DNA from: Dipteronia dyeriana
Taxonomy: Eukaryota > Streptophyta > Magnoliopsida > Sapindales > Sapindaceae
Assembly (NCBI GenBank): GCA_032871835.1
Contig: CM065303.1
Span: forward strand, 20,524,001-20,588,000
Direction of reading: 5' to 3'
DNA: 64,000 nucleotides
A program made the translations under genes and the position numbers. The notes under the pieces are model-generated. The model worked only from the letters and a program-made list of their open reading frames with translations, was not told the origin of the DNA and searched no databases. Positions 13,101-25,238 of the stretch are shown piece by piece; the stretch's first letter is position 1; every line of letters starts with the position of its first letter.

Positions 13101-14162
13101 CTAGCTACTTGTTCCACCAAAGAAAGTCGTGCGATTAGTCGATCTAACATAATGCTTGAGTGGTGGTCTTGAGCTTGAAGCAATGCACTCCTCCAAATTT
13201 TTTATCCTAGCATCTTGTTGATCAACTATATCACTAAGTTCATCAACCTTCTCCTTCAATTGTATAGCCCAATCCGGAAGAATATTTGTGCTAATCACAT
13301 GACTATCAACTTGAGAACTACTAAATAGTCCAAAAGTATCACAAGTCTTACCCTTATTCTTATAGGATATGTATGACACACGTTTATCACAGTACTTTTC
13401 CAAGGGTTGAACTAACACATCATCTTCTCTATTCTTAATCCCACGAGCTAAACACAATGAAGTAACAAACCCCGGTAATGCAAGCTTTTTATCACCTCTA
13501 GTAGAGAAAGCCGCACTATCAATGTAATACATGAGAAGATCTCCAAGGTTTATAGATTGATTAGTTACCAAGGCATACACTATTTTGATCTTGTCCTTAT
13601 TCAACTCGGTTGAATTCGAAGATCCAATAATGTTAGTGCAAATGAATAGATGCCAAAATACACTAGCCTTAGTTAACTCATGTTGATTAATGTATGCTCT
13701 ATTTTTCCACTCAAAAGAAGCATTGTTACAAAGAGTTCTACCCATGATATTTAGATTCTCAATGATATCCACTTCTAGAAAATTAGAATCTATATCATTA
13801 GATAGCCCAAGAAACTTGTTAATGTTTTCCGGGTTAACTCTAAACACAACACCTCTAATTTCCATCAAAACAACTAACAAGGTGGCACTGTCCTTATATT
13901 CAAGATAAAACTCTCTAACAAGAGTATCATTTACAACTCCTAACATGCTCACCCAAGATTCCCATTTTCTATTTTTTAAGCACTTAAGAACATAAGAATC
14001 TTTACACTTACCAAAGTCAATGCCTCTCTCTTGAAATATCTTCTTTGTTCCAAAGATCCCTAAATCTTTTGTCCTTGAAGCTTTGGATCCTTTTGAGGTA
14101 GACTTGGCTTTCACAACGGGATTCAATTGATTTTCGCTTCCGGTAATCTTAGTTCTTCCCAT
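13101..14162 (-). CDS. Intact 353-aa ORF, putative plant transposon protein type
   Basis: An uninterrupted ORF from ATG at 14160-14162. Residues 1-40 are basic and K/S-rich. Residues about 45-285 form a globular region. It includes EIRGVVFRVNPENINKFLGL (101-120) and, at 163-214, a stretch with ASVFWHLF and INLGDLLMYYI. That pattern fits the plant-specific domain catalogued as 'putative plant transposon protein' (Pfam Transposase_32), whose biochemical role I do not know. Residues 301-328 look like a coiled coil (LKEKVDELSDIVDQQDARIK). It is sense to retroelement C, between gag and the 3' LTR, where extra or env-like ORFs sit in some copia elements. No signal peptide or membrane segment is obvious. 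It is the only long intact ORF in the window. The family call is from memory of the motif. Confidence 0.7.
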   Translation of the reverse strand: MGRTKITGSENQLNPVVKAKSTSKGSKASRTKDLGIFGTKKIFQERGIDFGKCKDSYVLKCLKNRKWESWVSMLGVVNDTLVREFYLEYKDSATLLVVLMEIRGVVFRVNPENINKFLGLSNDIDSNFLEVDIIENLNIMGRTLCNNASFEWKNRAYINQHELTKASVFWHLFICTNIIGSSNSTELNKDKIKIVYALVTNQSINLGDLLMYYIDSAAFSTRGDKKLALPGFVTSLCLARGIKNREDDVLVQPLEKYCDKRVSYISYKNKGKTCDTFGLFSSSQVDSHVISTNILPDWAIQLKEKVDELSDIVDQQDARIKNLEECIASSSRPPLKHYVRSTNRTTFFGGTSS

Positions 14163-15945
14163 TTTTTCTTGTGTTATAAGATGCTATATATATACAACAA
14201 AAGTGAGTGAAAGACAAAACAAGAATATTAGTCACAAAGATATAAAAACAAAGACATATGACTTAAGAATGAATCATAATGTAAGACACAGATAATAAGT
14301 AATATCTTACAAATATCATTAAGTCAAAATATGCCAACATGTAACAAAATAAAGCATATGAACGTATCATAAAAGAGAACAATGTATAGCATACAGTGCT
14401 CCCCTTGATAAATGCTATAACTAAAATCAATGATAGCATAAAGTTCAAAAAGATGTTCACACAATCACACATTCAAGCAATTTGAAGAAATATCAACAAA
14501 ATAAGCTTCATATGCTAAGAGAGATACACAAAGATTTTTCAAGTTCTCTCATAATTTTTCAACAATTGCTAAAATATCATCATACTCATAAACAAAGTGT
14601 GCATGTGAGAGATATGCTTCAAATATATATCAAGAAGTAGTTTGATAATCAACATGCAAACAATTTCCAACAACTATTCATCTTAAGCTTTTTCCATAAA
14701 AAGTCAACCGATTATCATCCGGAATTTTTTGCTTTTAAGAGAATAGATTTCAACATATGAGCATGTGTGTGCATGTGGTTCGTCATCCCATTTCTGTTTT
14801 TCAACCAGAGCACATTTGATTTTTCAACTATACCCCTTTTTAAGCCTTCCTCATTTTCTTTTTAGGCTTTGAATCAAAGAATTTTTCTTTTCATGATTCC
14901 ATTTCAATACTTCTTTGATTTTTTTTTTAAATAACATAAAAAAAATTCACTTCATGGCGGCTTTCACTCATCACAATGGTGTAGCTCTTTCCAACATTGA
15001 GTTGCTTTCACAACCAATGCGTGTAGCCCTTTCCATGAAAGTGCTCGTTGAGTTCTATGTATTTGCTGAAGCAACATGGATACTAACCATAGGTCATTTT
15101 AAATGTACTTAAGCATAAAAAATTCAAGGTGTATCCAAAGTTTACATATTAGTAAACTCAACCTACTAGCAAAACATATAAGAGAAGCAATGTGCAATTT
15201 TAGAAAATTAAGATTTTATGGCTCATAAGCACATGATCTAAAAGCAATACGTAGAGAATTATTCAAGATCATTACTTCTCTAATGAGTAGCTTTCAAAGA
15301 ATATGAAGCTCATATTTTCAAAAGTCATGCCACTCAATATACTATACACAAACAATCATCAAAGTTAAGATCAATGTGAACAATATCACTATTAGATCCT
15401 AAAATAGCAAATGTCAAAGTTGAGATGTATATCAAAAATTGAGTCAAAAAATGAATATCTAAGAGAACATGCATTAGAGTATAGAGATACCTTTTGCACA
15501 TTATAGTCACCAAATATCATACTTCCGCCCTTTTTATGAGCACTCTTGCCTTGAATGTCCTCATGATACCAAGTTGACGATGTTTCACAAAAAGAGTATA
15601 AAAAGCATAATATCTCAACTCAATCAACACATATATATCAAAAGAACTTTTCTAAAGTTAACCAACAAATTGCTACCATCATAACAAACATGATGTGAGA
15701 TAACCAAGTTCATATCAATACATGGAGTATTCAAAGCTAACAAGCAAGAATTCTCAACACAATTGATATATTGTATCAAAGCTACCTCACATGTGCTTCT
15801 TACATTAGTGATAAGAGCACTCACCCTTGAACCACTTGTTCTTGGGTGTACCTACATAAACATTTCCAATGTCATCCTTGACAACAATGTTAAATCTTGA
15901 GTAAAGTCCTTCAATGACTTGATTAACATGAATATAATTAATACA
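14163..15945 (-). other. C internal non-coding stretch where pol would be expected
   Basis: AT-rich sequence with only short ORFs. No RT (YVDD), integrase or protease motif is seen on either strand. The sense translation near 15840-15945 keeps a short readable run after gag (VVKDDIGNVYVGTPKNKW) and then breaks down. It may be an old pol remnant or non-coding spacer. Confidence 0.55.
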
Positions 15946-17858
15946 CTATTTCCTAACATTTTCAACACAATCTTTGTCAACTTTAACAAGATTAGTTTTC
16001 TTTCTACTCCAAAACTTCTTTTCATGCTTAGCAATATTATCATGTTTTTTAACTTTCAAATCCTTAGCATGTTCAAGTTGAAGTTTAATCTTCTTATCTC
16101 TAGATTCATTTCCTAATTTGCATTTTTCAATATATTTATAACACCTAGGCTTAATGTGACTTATTGTGTTGCAATAATGGCAAATTGGAATAAAAGATGA
16201 GATTGTACCTTTTGGAGTTGAACTAGCTTCACTAGGAGTTTGCAAAGATACCTTGTTTGCCAACTTCTTCTTGGCTTTTGATCTTCTCTTCTTGTGTGGT
16301 TTCTTGTCAATCACGACTTCATCCAAGAGAGTAGGAAGTGGTGCTTCAAAGGGCTCCTCTTCAACTACCAAGTCGTCTTCACCACTATGAGAGTTAACAA
16401 GATTCCTAACACTAGACACACTAACCGAATCATTTACTAAGTCCTTGATGGCCTTCTTAGCCATGTTTATCTCTTCCATTAATTCTTGTTCTCTATTCCT
16501 CAAAGAAGATATCACATTATCCTTCTCAAGGTTTATCTTTTCTAGTTCTCTAAACTTCTTCATAATATCACCTTTCTCACCAAGAAGTCTACGAGTAACA
16601 ATCACAAACTCATCTAGTTGTTTTCGATCAAATCATCCTTCTCAACTACCTCTCTTAGAGCATTATCTCTAGCATCTTCAAGCTTTTCTATCTAGGCCAA
16701 CAACTCAAGATTAGTAGGAATGGAACTAGAGCTTCCATGATGATTTGCATCAAAGTTCTTGTTCGAAGATATTGTACTATCAACATCTAGTAGATAATGA
16801 GAAGCCGTTAGAGCTATAAAGTTGCTCACCAACTCTTCATCACTTGAAGACTCACTACTAGAGCTCTCATTATCACTAGAGTTATTATCACTCCAAGTAG
16901 CCGCCAACACTTTGCCTTTCTTGTCTTTATTAGATGGATTCTTGGTGCACTCACTAGCAAAGTGACCGAAACCATGACAATTGTAGTACTAAACATCTTT
17001 CTTGTTCATGGCTTGACTATTCTTCTCATTCCTTGGAGATGATGTTTTCTTAACTCCCTTTTCCTTAGAAGACTTGCCATTATGCTTGGCATTCTTCTTT
17101 AGAAACTTCTTGAACTTTCAAACCAAAAGAGCCTCCTCTTTATTATCATCATCACTCTCCTTCTTAATAGCATTGAGAGCGATTCCCTTACTCTTAATCT
17201 TTGGCTTCAAGCACATCTCATAAGTTTGGAGAGACCAAATCAACTCATCAATGTTCATGATATCCACATCCTTGCTTTCCTCAAAGGCCGTCACCTTTGA
17301 TTTAAATCTCTTAGGAAGAGACCTAAGGATTTTCCAATTTAAACGCTCTTTTAAGATAGATACTTCAAGTGCGTGACATTAGTTAGCAATGTTAAGAAGC
17401 CATAATTGGAAGTCTTCGAACTTTTCTTCTTCACCCATACTTAAACCTTCAAATTGTGATGCCAACATTTGAAACCTTGATTTCTTCACCGTTAAGGTTC
17501 ATTCATTAGTAACTTGGACAGTATCCCAAGCCTCTTTTATGGATTCAAGATTTTGAATGTAGAAGAATTGATGCCCATCAACTCCTCCAAAGATGGCATT
17601 CATAGCACGATTGTGCCATTTAGCAACCTCAAACTCATTCATTGTCCATTCAATCCTTGGCTTGAGTATCATGGTTCCATTCTCTTGAACCTTGGTAGGA
17701 GGACTATAACCTTCTTCCACTACCATCCACACCATTTCATCAATAGAACGAATGTAGGCTTTCATCCTCAACATCCAATACCCATAGTTAGTGCCTCGAA
17801 GTAATGGTGGCCTAGTATTTGAGGCTCCTTCTGCCATTACATTATCTTGTAAACCCAT
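15946..17858 (-). pseudogene. Element C gag (UBN2-type, two zinc knuckles)
   Basis: The start ATG is at 17856-17858. In order it has an N-terminal gag motif (LLRGTNYGYWMLRMKAYI), the VVEEGYSPPT block, the UBN2-like core (SLPKRFKSKVTAFEE near 17300) and a CCHC knuckle near 16960 (YYNCHGFGHFASEC, first Cys now Tyr). An acidic Ser-rich stretch, a predicted coiled coil (about 16430-16600), a basic K/R run and a second knuckle (CHYCNTISHIKPRC, near 16150) follow. Several in-frame stops (near 17498, 17380, 17118, 16988 and 16693) break it. The product would be the capsid and nucleocapsid protein of the particle. The second downstream knuckle is shared with element B. Confidence 0.85.
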
Positions 17859-17926
17859 GACTTTAAAAGCTTTGTAAAAACCGTGAATGTATCACCCGGA
17901 CTCTCACTAAGTACAATATAGTGTCA

Positions 17927-17939
17927 TGCTCTGATACCA
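17927..17939 (-). promoter_or_regulatory. Primer-binding site of element C
   Basis: The minus strand reads TGGTATCAGAGCA, complementary to the 3' end of initiator tRNA-Met, two bases from the 5' LTR edge at 17942. Confidence 0.88.
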
Positions 17940-17941
17940 AT

Positions 17942-20530
17942 TGAAAATACAAACACAGTTAAATGCTCAAGGTCAACCTAGAGTGGGGGGGTGAATAGGT
18001 TAAACACCTTTTTCGACTCCTTTAGAAACAAACAAGAGTTTGTCCCACTAGATTGCTTGTATCACAATATATATATCAATTAAAGATACTTAATCATTAT
18101 ATAAAACATGTAAAGTATGATATAAACAAGCAACCATCACATATACACAATTGATATTATAGTAATGAAGTCAACTTACATATAAAGTTCTATCCATAGT
18201 ATTCAAATAACAAATACAAATATAAGAGAGATAGTGATAGAAAAAAGTTGACACAAGATATAACGTGGTAAACCTCCAAAGAGGAAACATCCACGGGTTA
18301 GCAACCACCGGTAAACAAAATCCACCAGTAGATAAGACAAGTACAATCTCTCAAGTGACCCCTTCACCTAGAAACTACCCTCCTATCCTACTCATGAAGA
18401 TGTCACCCTCTTGCTCAACATTCCGAGGCCTCACACCTCTTGTTAAGACTTCCTCGCTCACCCTTCCAGTTCCTCACGACCCTAGGCAAGACTTCCTTGC
18501 TCACCCTTCCAGATCCTCACGACCCTAGGCAAGACTTCCTTGCTTGACAATCCGAGGTCTCCCACCTCTTGCCAAGACTTCCATGCTTAACAACATAGGT
18601 CTCACACCTAATGTCAAGCCTTCCTTCTCACAAGGCATCTAGGTGATCATGAATGCAAAATGCAAACAAGCACGTAATATAGAATGTTATGATTTACACA
18701 TCCTATGGAAAATACTAGACATAAGCATGAATGCACAAAACAAATGTAGTCTAGTCAATCATGCATGTTTAATTCATCTAGATCATGTAAGATATGTTCA
18801 ATATTAATAACAACCTAGATACATGCATAGATCTAAAACTTGTGTCACAATATATGTTCAATTAACACATAATCAAGTTTAAATCTCATATACCAAAAAT
18901 ATGCTAAAACCATGTGACAAAGTCATTTAGATTAAAGCAAGAGTTCTAGAGCATATTTCATATTCATAGATTCAACAAAGCACATGAATAGCTCAAAAGA
19001 ACACAAACACATGTATTATAGTGAGATTTTGGCCAAAGAGAGCCTAATACACGTGAAGAACTATTTTTCACAAAATCTATCAATCAAAGATCATCAAATA
19101 GTCCTAGAATCAAAGCTAGCAAAATACAATCTCAAACATGTGAAAACATAGTCAAAGTCAAAACCTAACTCAACATGTGAGATTTCAATTGAAACTCAAT
19201 CTAGCTTTAAATGAGTTCAAAACTCAAATCGAAACATTCACATGACACATATATATGTTAAAGAAGAAAAACCAAGGCAATTGACCAAGTTTTAAAAGAA
19301 AACTTTGAGAGAAAATCAATACCTTAGTTGATTTGGTGCAGTCCCGTTTTTGTGTAGACTCAAAAAACAGCAATAAAACTAACTCAAACCTTTAGAGAAA
19401 AGATGGAGGATGAATAGACAAACACTCTCAAATTTGAATCACTAAAATGAGAGTTCAAATGAAGAAGTTATGGTGTTTGGAAGGTGAGAAAATTTAGGAG
19501 AAAATTATGCTCTCAAAATTTGAATCTCTTGTGAGAAGGAATGGATATATAAAAGAGAGGGAAAAGAATACAAACCAAATGACCAAAAGGACCTTAAGTG
19601 CACCAAGCATACATGTTGGCTGAGATGGCACGTGGGCATCTTGGGGCAGCAATCATTCTGGCCCGAGATGGCCACGCACCATCTCGGGAAAGAGTGCTTG
19701 ATTGCACTTCTTTTCCTCGCGAGCTCCCCTCTCGTTCTTCGATCGTTCTCCGGCCTCCAAACTCAAAATTTGAATCCATTTATGGATTAGGAACCATAAC
19801 TCTCTCATGGACATAGATATATAAGATACTCAATCCAAAAAATAAGAATTCGACTCGATATATGATGACGAAGACAATGTATGCAACATGAGTTGAAAGT
19901 GCAGTATCTTTTGACATAGAACTTGAAATCAATAATGAGTAACCGAAATGACCAAAACTCAATCAAGAATAGTTTAAGACTAAAATCAAGTTCAATATCT
20001 ATGTTATACAAACATATACACATACAAACACAATTCACACTAGAATGCAAACTACATAGAGATAGTCTTCAATCATGCATTTTTCTAAAGCATGTTATTT
20101 TTTATACCAATGCATGAGCATTCATCTTCAAGTGTGTGAATGTGTTATAAATGGGCATAACAATGCAGGGACACATATGAATGAATTGTATGTGTGTGCC
20201 TATAATGGTGCACAACTATGCAGGGACACAAATGTATGATTTTTGTGTGTACCAATAATGGTGCACAACTATACAGGGACACAAATGTATGAATTGCGTG
20301 TGTGTGCCTAAGCCTTATAATAGAAAGATAAGATCTTAGTATACTTTTGTAGAACCATATTGCATCCTTTCTCTTTGAAGACTTTGAACTTGCTTTAACT
20401 ATGAAATTGCTTTGACTAGTTGTTCCTTCTTCTTTGAAGCTTAAATCATCATGAATCTAAACAACTAAATCATTACAAGTAAACATCATTTTGATATGGA
20501 ATTAATGCCAACACAATCTAAAACCTAACA
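17942..20530 (-). repeat. Element C 5' LTR
   Basis: 2589 bp, matching 9990-12649. It carries five minisatellite units (about 18437-18640), one fewer than the partner LTR. A TATA-like run (about 19547-19556) lies near the place where U3 should end. Confidence 0.9.
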
Positions 20531-22383
20531 TTACATGGAGTAAGGTGTCTAATTTCAAAAGAGTGTATTTCAATGATTTAAATATTTTTCAAAACTGATC
20601 TTTGTATGGCCTTGTGACCATATCTTTTTATAAAATGATTCAAAATGAGTTTTGTAATTTTCTGTACAAACTAGACACCCATACCTTTCCAACGGTATAT
20701 TATTCATAATAATTTATTACCGATTAGATTGGTTTTGAAATCTCCAAAGTGATTGCAAAAACAGGGCAACTCTGTTGTTATCCATTTCTAACCTTTTGTC
20801 ACTTAAATAACCATAAATTGTTTTCTAGAAATCCAAATTATATTTTGTAAATTGAAGTAGAAATTAGACTTCTATACCTTTCCAATGTTATATTATACGA
20901 AAGGTTTGGATATCGTTTGATCATGTTTTGGGTCGCTCAAAACTTGAGTTGTTGTGCTGTCAAGCTTGTACCGCGATCTAGACCGCTTTTGGTGCACATG
21001 CCTAGCCAGCAACCTAGGCAGTAGTAATGTCCAGCCGTGGCCTATTACCTAGACAGTTGCCTAGACACTTGCCTGGCCAGCGGTATGCCCAGCGGTCATG
21101 ACGAGATTTCGTTTCACAAGTCCAAAATGACACCGTTTTGTCTAGGGTTTATATATATATGTTCTCTTCTTCTTCCTTGCCTCTTTAGAGCTTGAAGAAC
21201 CCATTTTTAGAGTGAGAGAACCTCTATTAGAGAGAGAAAGGTCCAAGCTTTTTTTTTTACTCTCAAAACCCAAAACCCATCTCTATCTTGCATCATTCTT
21301 CATCATATGAGCATGGGTGTTCTTTGTTTCATGGCTAGGTAAGTAAGAACTTCATTGAACATCATTTATTGTTCTTCTTACTTTAGATAAGATATATATT
21401 TTTGATTAAATACCTAGACTCTACTTTACTGCATATATTTATGAGTCTTGATAACATGATTGGGTTTGTTTGTTGATAGCTAGCATTTAAGACTTATTTA
21501 CGTTTAGCTAATTAGGTCATATTGATTGCATTTAATGACCATGCTATGCTTAATGACAATTTATGTTGAAGTGACTTGGTTTGATAACTAGATTGTAATA
21601 TTGCATATCCATATCTAGTTAAGTATTTATGCATTGCATGTAGACATTATTGTTTATGCCTCATTGATTGCATTTATTGATTGCAAAATTGCCCTTGATT
21701 ATTTGTTATGACAACTTGTGTTGGTTGGACTATTATTGACAATTTGGTTGTTAGATTTTATCTACACATCTAACTAAGTCCTTTGTATGGGCATGTAGGC
21801 ATTTTTTGATAACTAGGATGTTTAATTGCATTATCTACATCTAGGTAAGCATTTTGTGTTTGGTCTTACACATAATTGCATTTGAGCATAGTGTCATATA
21901 TACACTTAGACCATATACTCTTTATTGAGTCAAAGTCTTATGGCTTCGGTGTGAAGTTACACAAGCAAGAGAAGCCTTGCAACCAAGGGTGGGTTTGCAA
22001 GCAATTGGTCGGGTATCCACTGTAAAAGGCCCGAGGGGTAGAGTAGAAGGTGCTCACGCCAAGAGTAGTGGATCAGGGGATGTCACTAGGGACTGAACCA
22101 AGAATGGTGAGTTGTAGTGGCCATAGCTTGAGGTTGTCGAGAGTGAGAGTCCAAGTATCACTTGAGGGGGTAACTTTGTACTCATATAGTGGATTTCTGC
22201 GATCGAGTGTGGCTCACTTAACAGTCTGTGGTTTTTCCCACTTTGAGGGTTTCCACGTATAAATCAAGTGTTCTTTATTATTCCACACTTTACACTTGAT
22301 TTTGTATGTTTGTTTTGTTGAGTGAATTTGAATATTGACTAATCAAGAAAATTTGGTAATTAACTTGATTAAAACCTATTCAT

Positions 22384-22409
22384 CCCCCCCCCCCCCCCCC
22401 CCCCCCCCC
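22384..22409. repeat. Poly-C tract, 26 bases
   Basis: It sits in the S LTR where relatives have a short C-rich block (the inverse of GAGGGGAGGGGGTGAATAGG in element B, near 61150). It looks like slippage expansion, or an assembly or sequencing length error. Confidence 0.95.
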
Positions 22410-22448
22410 TTAGGTTTGTTAGACACACATTTTTTAGGGAATTTTACA

Positions 22449-23641
22449 GCAATACAAGATTGCTTGATACTCCTTCATATGACTGCCCTTCCTCAAATAG
22501 TAAACACAGATCCTGATATTGATCTCATAGAGTCAGAATATGACTGAAAATTAGAATCTGTATACTCAACGAGAATTAAATCCTCTCTAGAGTATACAAG
22601 CATATAATCTCTCATTCTCCTGAGATACTTGAAAATATGCTTGACTGTCGTCGAGTGATCAGGACCAGGCTTCGATTGAAACCTGCTAACTATGCCCACA
22701 GTAAAAAAAATAATATAGTCTAGTACAGAGCATTACATACATGAGAATTCTAATTGTCGATGCATATGGAACCCTACTCATGAATTGCTCTTCATGCTCA
22801 TTCTTAGGAACTTGTTCCTTGGAAAGTTTGATTCCATGTCTAAAAGGTAACATACCTTCTTGGAATCTTGCATGGAAAACCTAGACAATATTTTATCTAT
22901 ATATGAAGCTTGGGATAATGCAATAGTTCTATTCTTTCTATCCCTTATGAATTGGATACCAAGAATATAACTTGCTTCTCCTAAGTTCTTCATATCAAAT
23001 TGTTTTGCTAACCATTCTTTTACTGATGTCAGTTCACCTACATTGTTTCCGATGAGTAGTATATCATCAACGTAAAGAACTAGGAAAACCAACTTGTCTT
23101 CTTTAATCCTTTTGTATACACAAGGTTCGTCAAGATTTTGAATAAATCCAAAACTTTTTACGGCTTGATCAAACTTTATGTTCTAGGATCTGGATGATTG
23201 CTTTAATCCATAAATGGATCTTTGCAACTTACATACCTTTTCTTCTTAGCCTTTTTCAATGAATCCTTCTGGCTGCATTATATAGATGCTTTCATCATGA
23301 CTCCCATTAAGGAAAGCTTTCTTGACGTACATTTGCCAAATCTCTAGGTCTAGAGATGCCGTAATGGATAAGAGTATCCTAATGGATTTAAGCATGGCCA
23401 CAAGAGAGAAGGTTTATTTATAATCCATACCTTCCTTCTGTGTATAACATTTAGCTACCAATATAGATTTAAAGGTTTCCATCTTTCCATCCATTCCTCT
23501 TTTCTTCTTGTATACCCACTTGCACTCGATAGGTTTTATACCTTTAGGCAAGTTTACAAGAGACCAAACTTTGTTTTTGAACATAGATTCAATTTTGGAT
23601 TCCATTGCCTTTTGCCAATGGCGACAATCAACATCTTCCAT
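22449..23641 (-). pseudogene. Copia A reverse transcriptase and RNase H (N-terminal part)
   Basis: Minus-strand translation from 23641 begins with HWQKAMESKIESM, then VWSLVNLPKG and CKWVYKKK, the start of the copia RT domain. A stop-broken stretch with KAFLNGSHDESIYIMQPEGF follows, then the catalytic YVDD box (LVLYVDDILLIGNN, near 23060). RNase H starts with YTDSNFQSYSDSMRSISGSV and SIKQSCIA, ending at 22449 where solo LTR S cuts the frame. Stops and frameshifts near 23410, 23250, 22780 and 22490 make it non-functional. Confidence 0.9.
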
Positions 23642-25145
23642 TGCTTCCTTTTATGTTTAGGGATCATTGTCGTTCGAGAGATTCTCTAAAGATTCTACAA
23701 GACCGATGTATCTCTTGGGTTGTCTACTAACCCTCCCACTACAACGAGGTATGGTAGATTGTTGATCTTGTACTGGTACGGAACTTACAATTGGGCTTGG
23801 TTGTGAAACCTCTTGTGGAATTGTATATCCTGAAAGCTCATTCAGGACAATTATACTTTTAGGCACAAAATTATTCATAAGTCCTCTTACGGTAATTTTG
23901 GATTTGTCGAAACAAGTACTTCAAGATCTAAAGAACTATAGAAATAATATCCTTCTGCTCCTTTTGGATACCCTACAAATATGAATGTTTCTGAACAGGG
24001 CTCCATATTTTCTATCTTTCCTTTTAACACGTAAACATGACATCCAAATATCCTTAAGTGTTGTAAACTAGGCTTTTGCCCGGCCCATAACACATGTGGT
24101 GTTTTAGAAACCGACTTAGATGGTACATCGTTTAGAATGTACATAGCAGTTTGCAAAACATATCCCCAAAAATAATTAGGAAACGTTGAATAACTTAACA
24201 TAGACCTTACCATGTCCAAAAGAATTCTATTTCTCTTTTCTACCACCCATTTTGATGAGGTGTACCTGGTGCAGAAAACTGATAAATTATCCCATTATCA
24301 ATAAGATATTGCTGAAACTCACCAGATAGATATTCTCCACCACAATCAGACATCAAGATTTTTATGCGTTTCTCAAGCTGATTTTCTACTTCAGCTTTAA
24401 ATGTTTTGAACATGTCAAAAGCATCATACTTATGTCTCATGAGATACACATAGCCAAATCTTGAGTGATCATCTGTAAAAGTTATAAAGTACTTATATCC
24501 ACCTCTAGCTTGAATGCTCATAGTTAAACACATATCAGTGTGTATCAATCCTAAACATTCGATGACTCTTATGCCTTTGGTCGTAAACGACATTTTGGTC
24601 ATTTTACCTTCCAAACAAGATTCACAAGTTGGTAGATCATCAACCTTTAAGTCACTTAGAGGTCCGTCACTAACCAATTTTTTAATCCTATTAAGGTTAA
24701 TATGACCTAGGCGCAAATGCCATAGGTAGGTTTCATCTTTTGATAATTTTTCTCTTTTATGATTATGTTTCGTTGATTCCGTGTCTAACAAGTGAGAGAT
24801 ATTTCTATGCAAATAGAATAAACCGTTTTCCAATGTACCTTTGCAAATACTTTTGTCATTCTTACTAATAATAAAGGCTTTATTAAAAGTAACCGAATAA
24901 CCAAATTTATTTAAACAAGAAGCTGAAATTAAATTCCTCTTAAATTGAGGTACATAATAAATGTCTATTAAATCTAAATGCCTATAAGAATCTAAACTAA
25001 TTCTAATATCTCCCACTGTACTAGGAGACACCAACGCTCTATTGCCTAAATGCAAGTTGAATTCATTCTTATTCAGTATATTCCTTTGACCCTTTTCACC
25101 ACAAAGGAAACACTTCCCTTTGATCTTGGTTACTTTATTGGTCAC
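23642..25145 (-). pseudogene. Copia A integrase with degraded zinc knuckle
   Basis: In order on the minus strand: a damaged nucleocapsid knuckle (CFLCGEKGQRN, near 25100), the GAG-pre-integrase HHCC motif (WHLRLGHINLNRI, CESCLEGK) and the integrase core with HTDM, FTDDHSR and SDCGGEY (usual SDRGGEY). PHQNG and the conserved Glu in VEKRNR follow. A one-base frameshift and stop separate PHQNG from VEKRNR at about 24243. The post-core block (FGCHVYVLKG, FVGYPKG) is present to 23887, and a linker to RT covers 23657-23878. The protease active-site region that should lie between knuckle and integrase is missing, so pol was deleted there. Confidence 0.9.
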
Positions 25146-25238
25146 CTTCTAAGAAGGCTTAAGTTGCTTTTTCTTCTGTTGTCTCTTGACCTTCTTATGG
25201 GTCTTTAACAGTAATAACTTACCAAGCATATGAATCTC

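Larger units (their letters stand above)
9990..20530 (-). mobile_element. Copia-like LTR retrotransposon C, full length, lacks pol
   Basis: The LTRs are 9990-12649 (3') and 17942-20530 (5'), both TGAAAATAC...CCTAACA on the plus strand. The imperfect TSD is TTATA/TTACA (9985-9989, 20531-20535). Polypurine tract and primer site are both present. The internal region of about 5.3 kb holds a decayed gag with two CCHC knuckles (about 15946-17858) and an intact ORF at 13101-14162. No protease, integrase, RT or RNase H could be seen, so it is a gag-only derivative that would need enzymes in trans. Long LTRs and an extra 3' ORF recall SIRE/Maximus-like copia elements; that link is an inference. Confidence 0.88.
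8257..22446 (+). mobile_element. S-family solo LTR, itself split by two insertions
   Basis: The LTR pieces are 8257-8441, 9793-9989 and 20536-22446, about 2.3 kb in total. The start TGTAAGGACCTTG and end TTAGGGAATTTTA match the LTR of element B (61117-62958, inverted), including the GATTGGCT block, the GTGCACACA run and the TATATATATGTTCTC region. TSDs CAGCA lie at 8252-8256 and 22447-22451. Only one LTR equivalent is present and there is no internal region, so it is a solo LTR left by recombination. It disrupts the RNase H of copia A. Confidence 0.85.
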
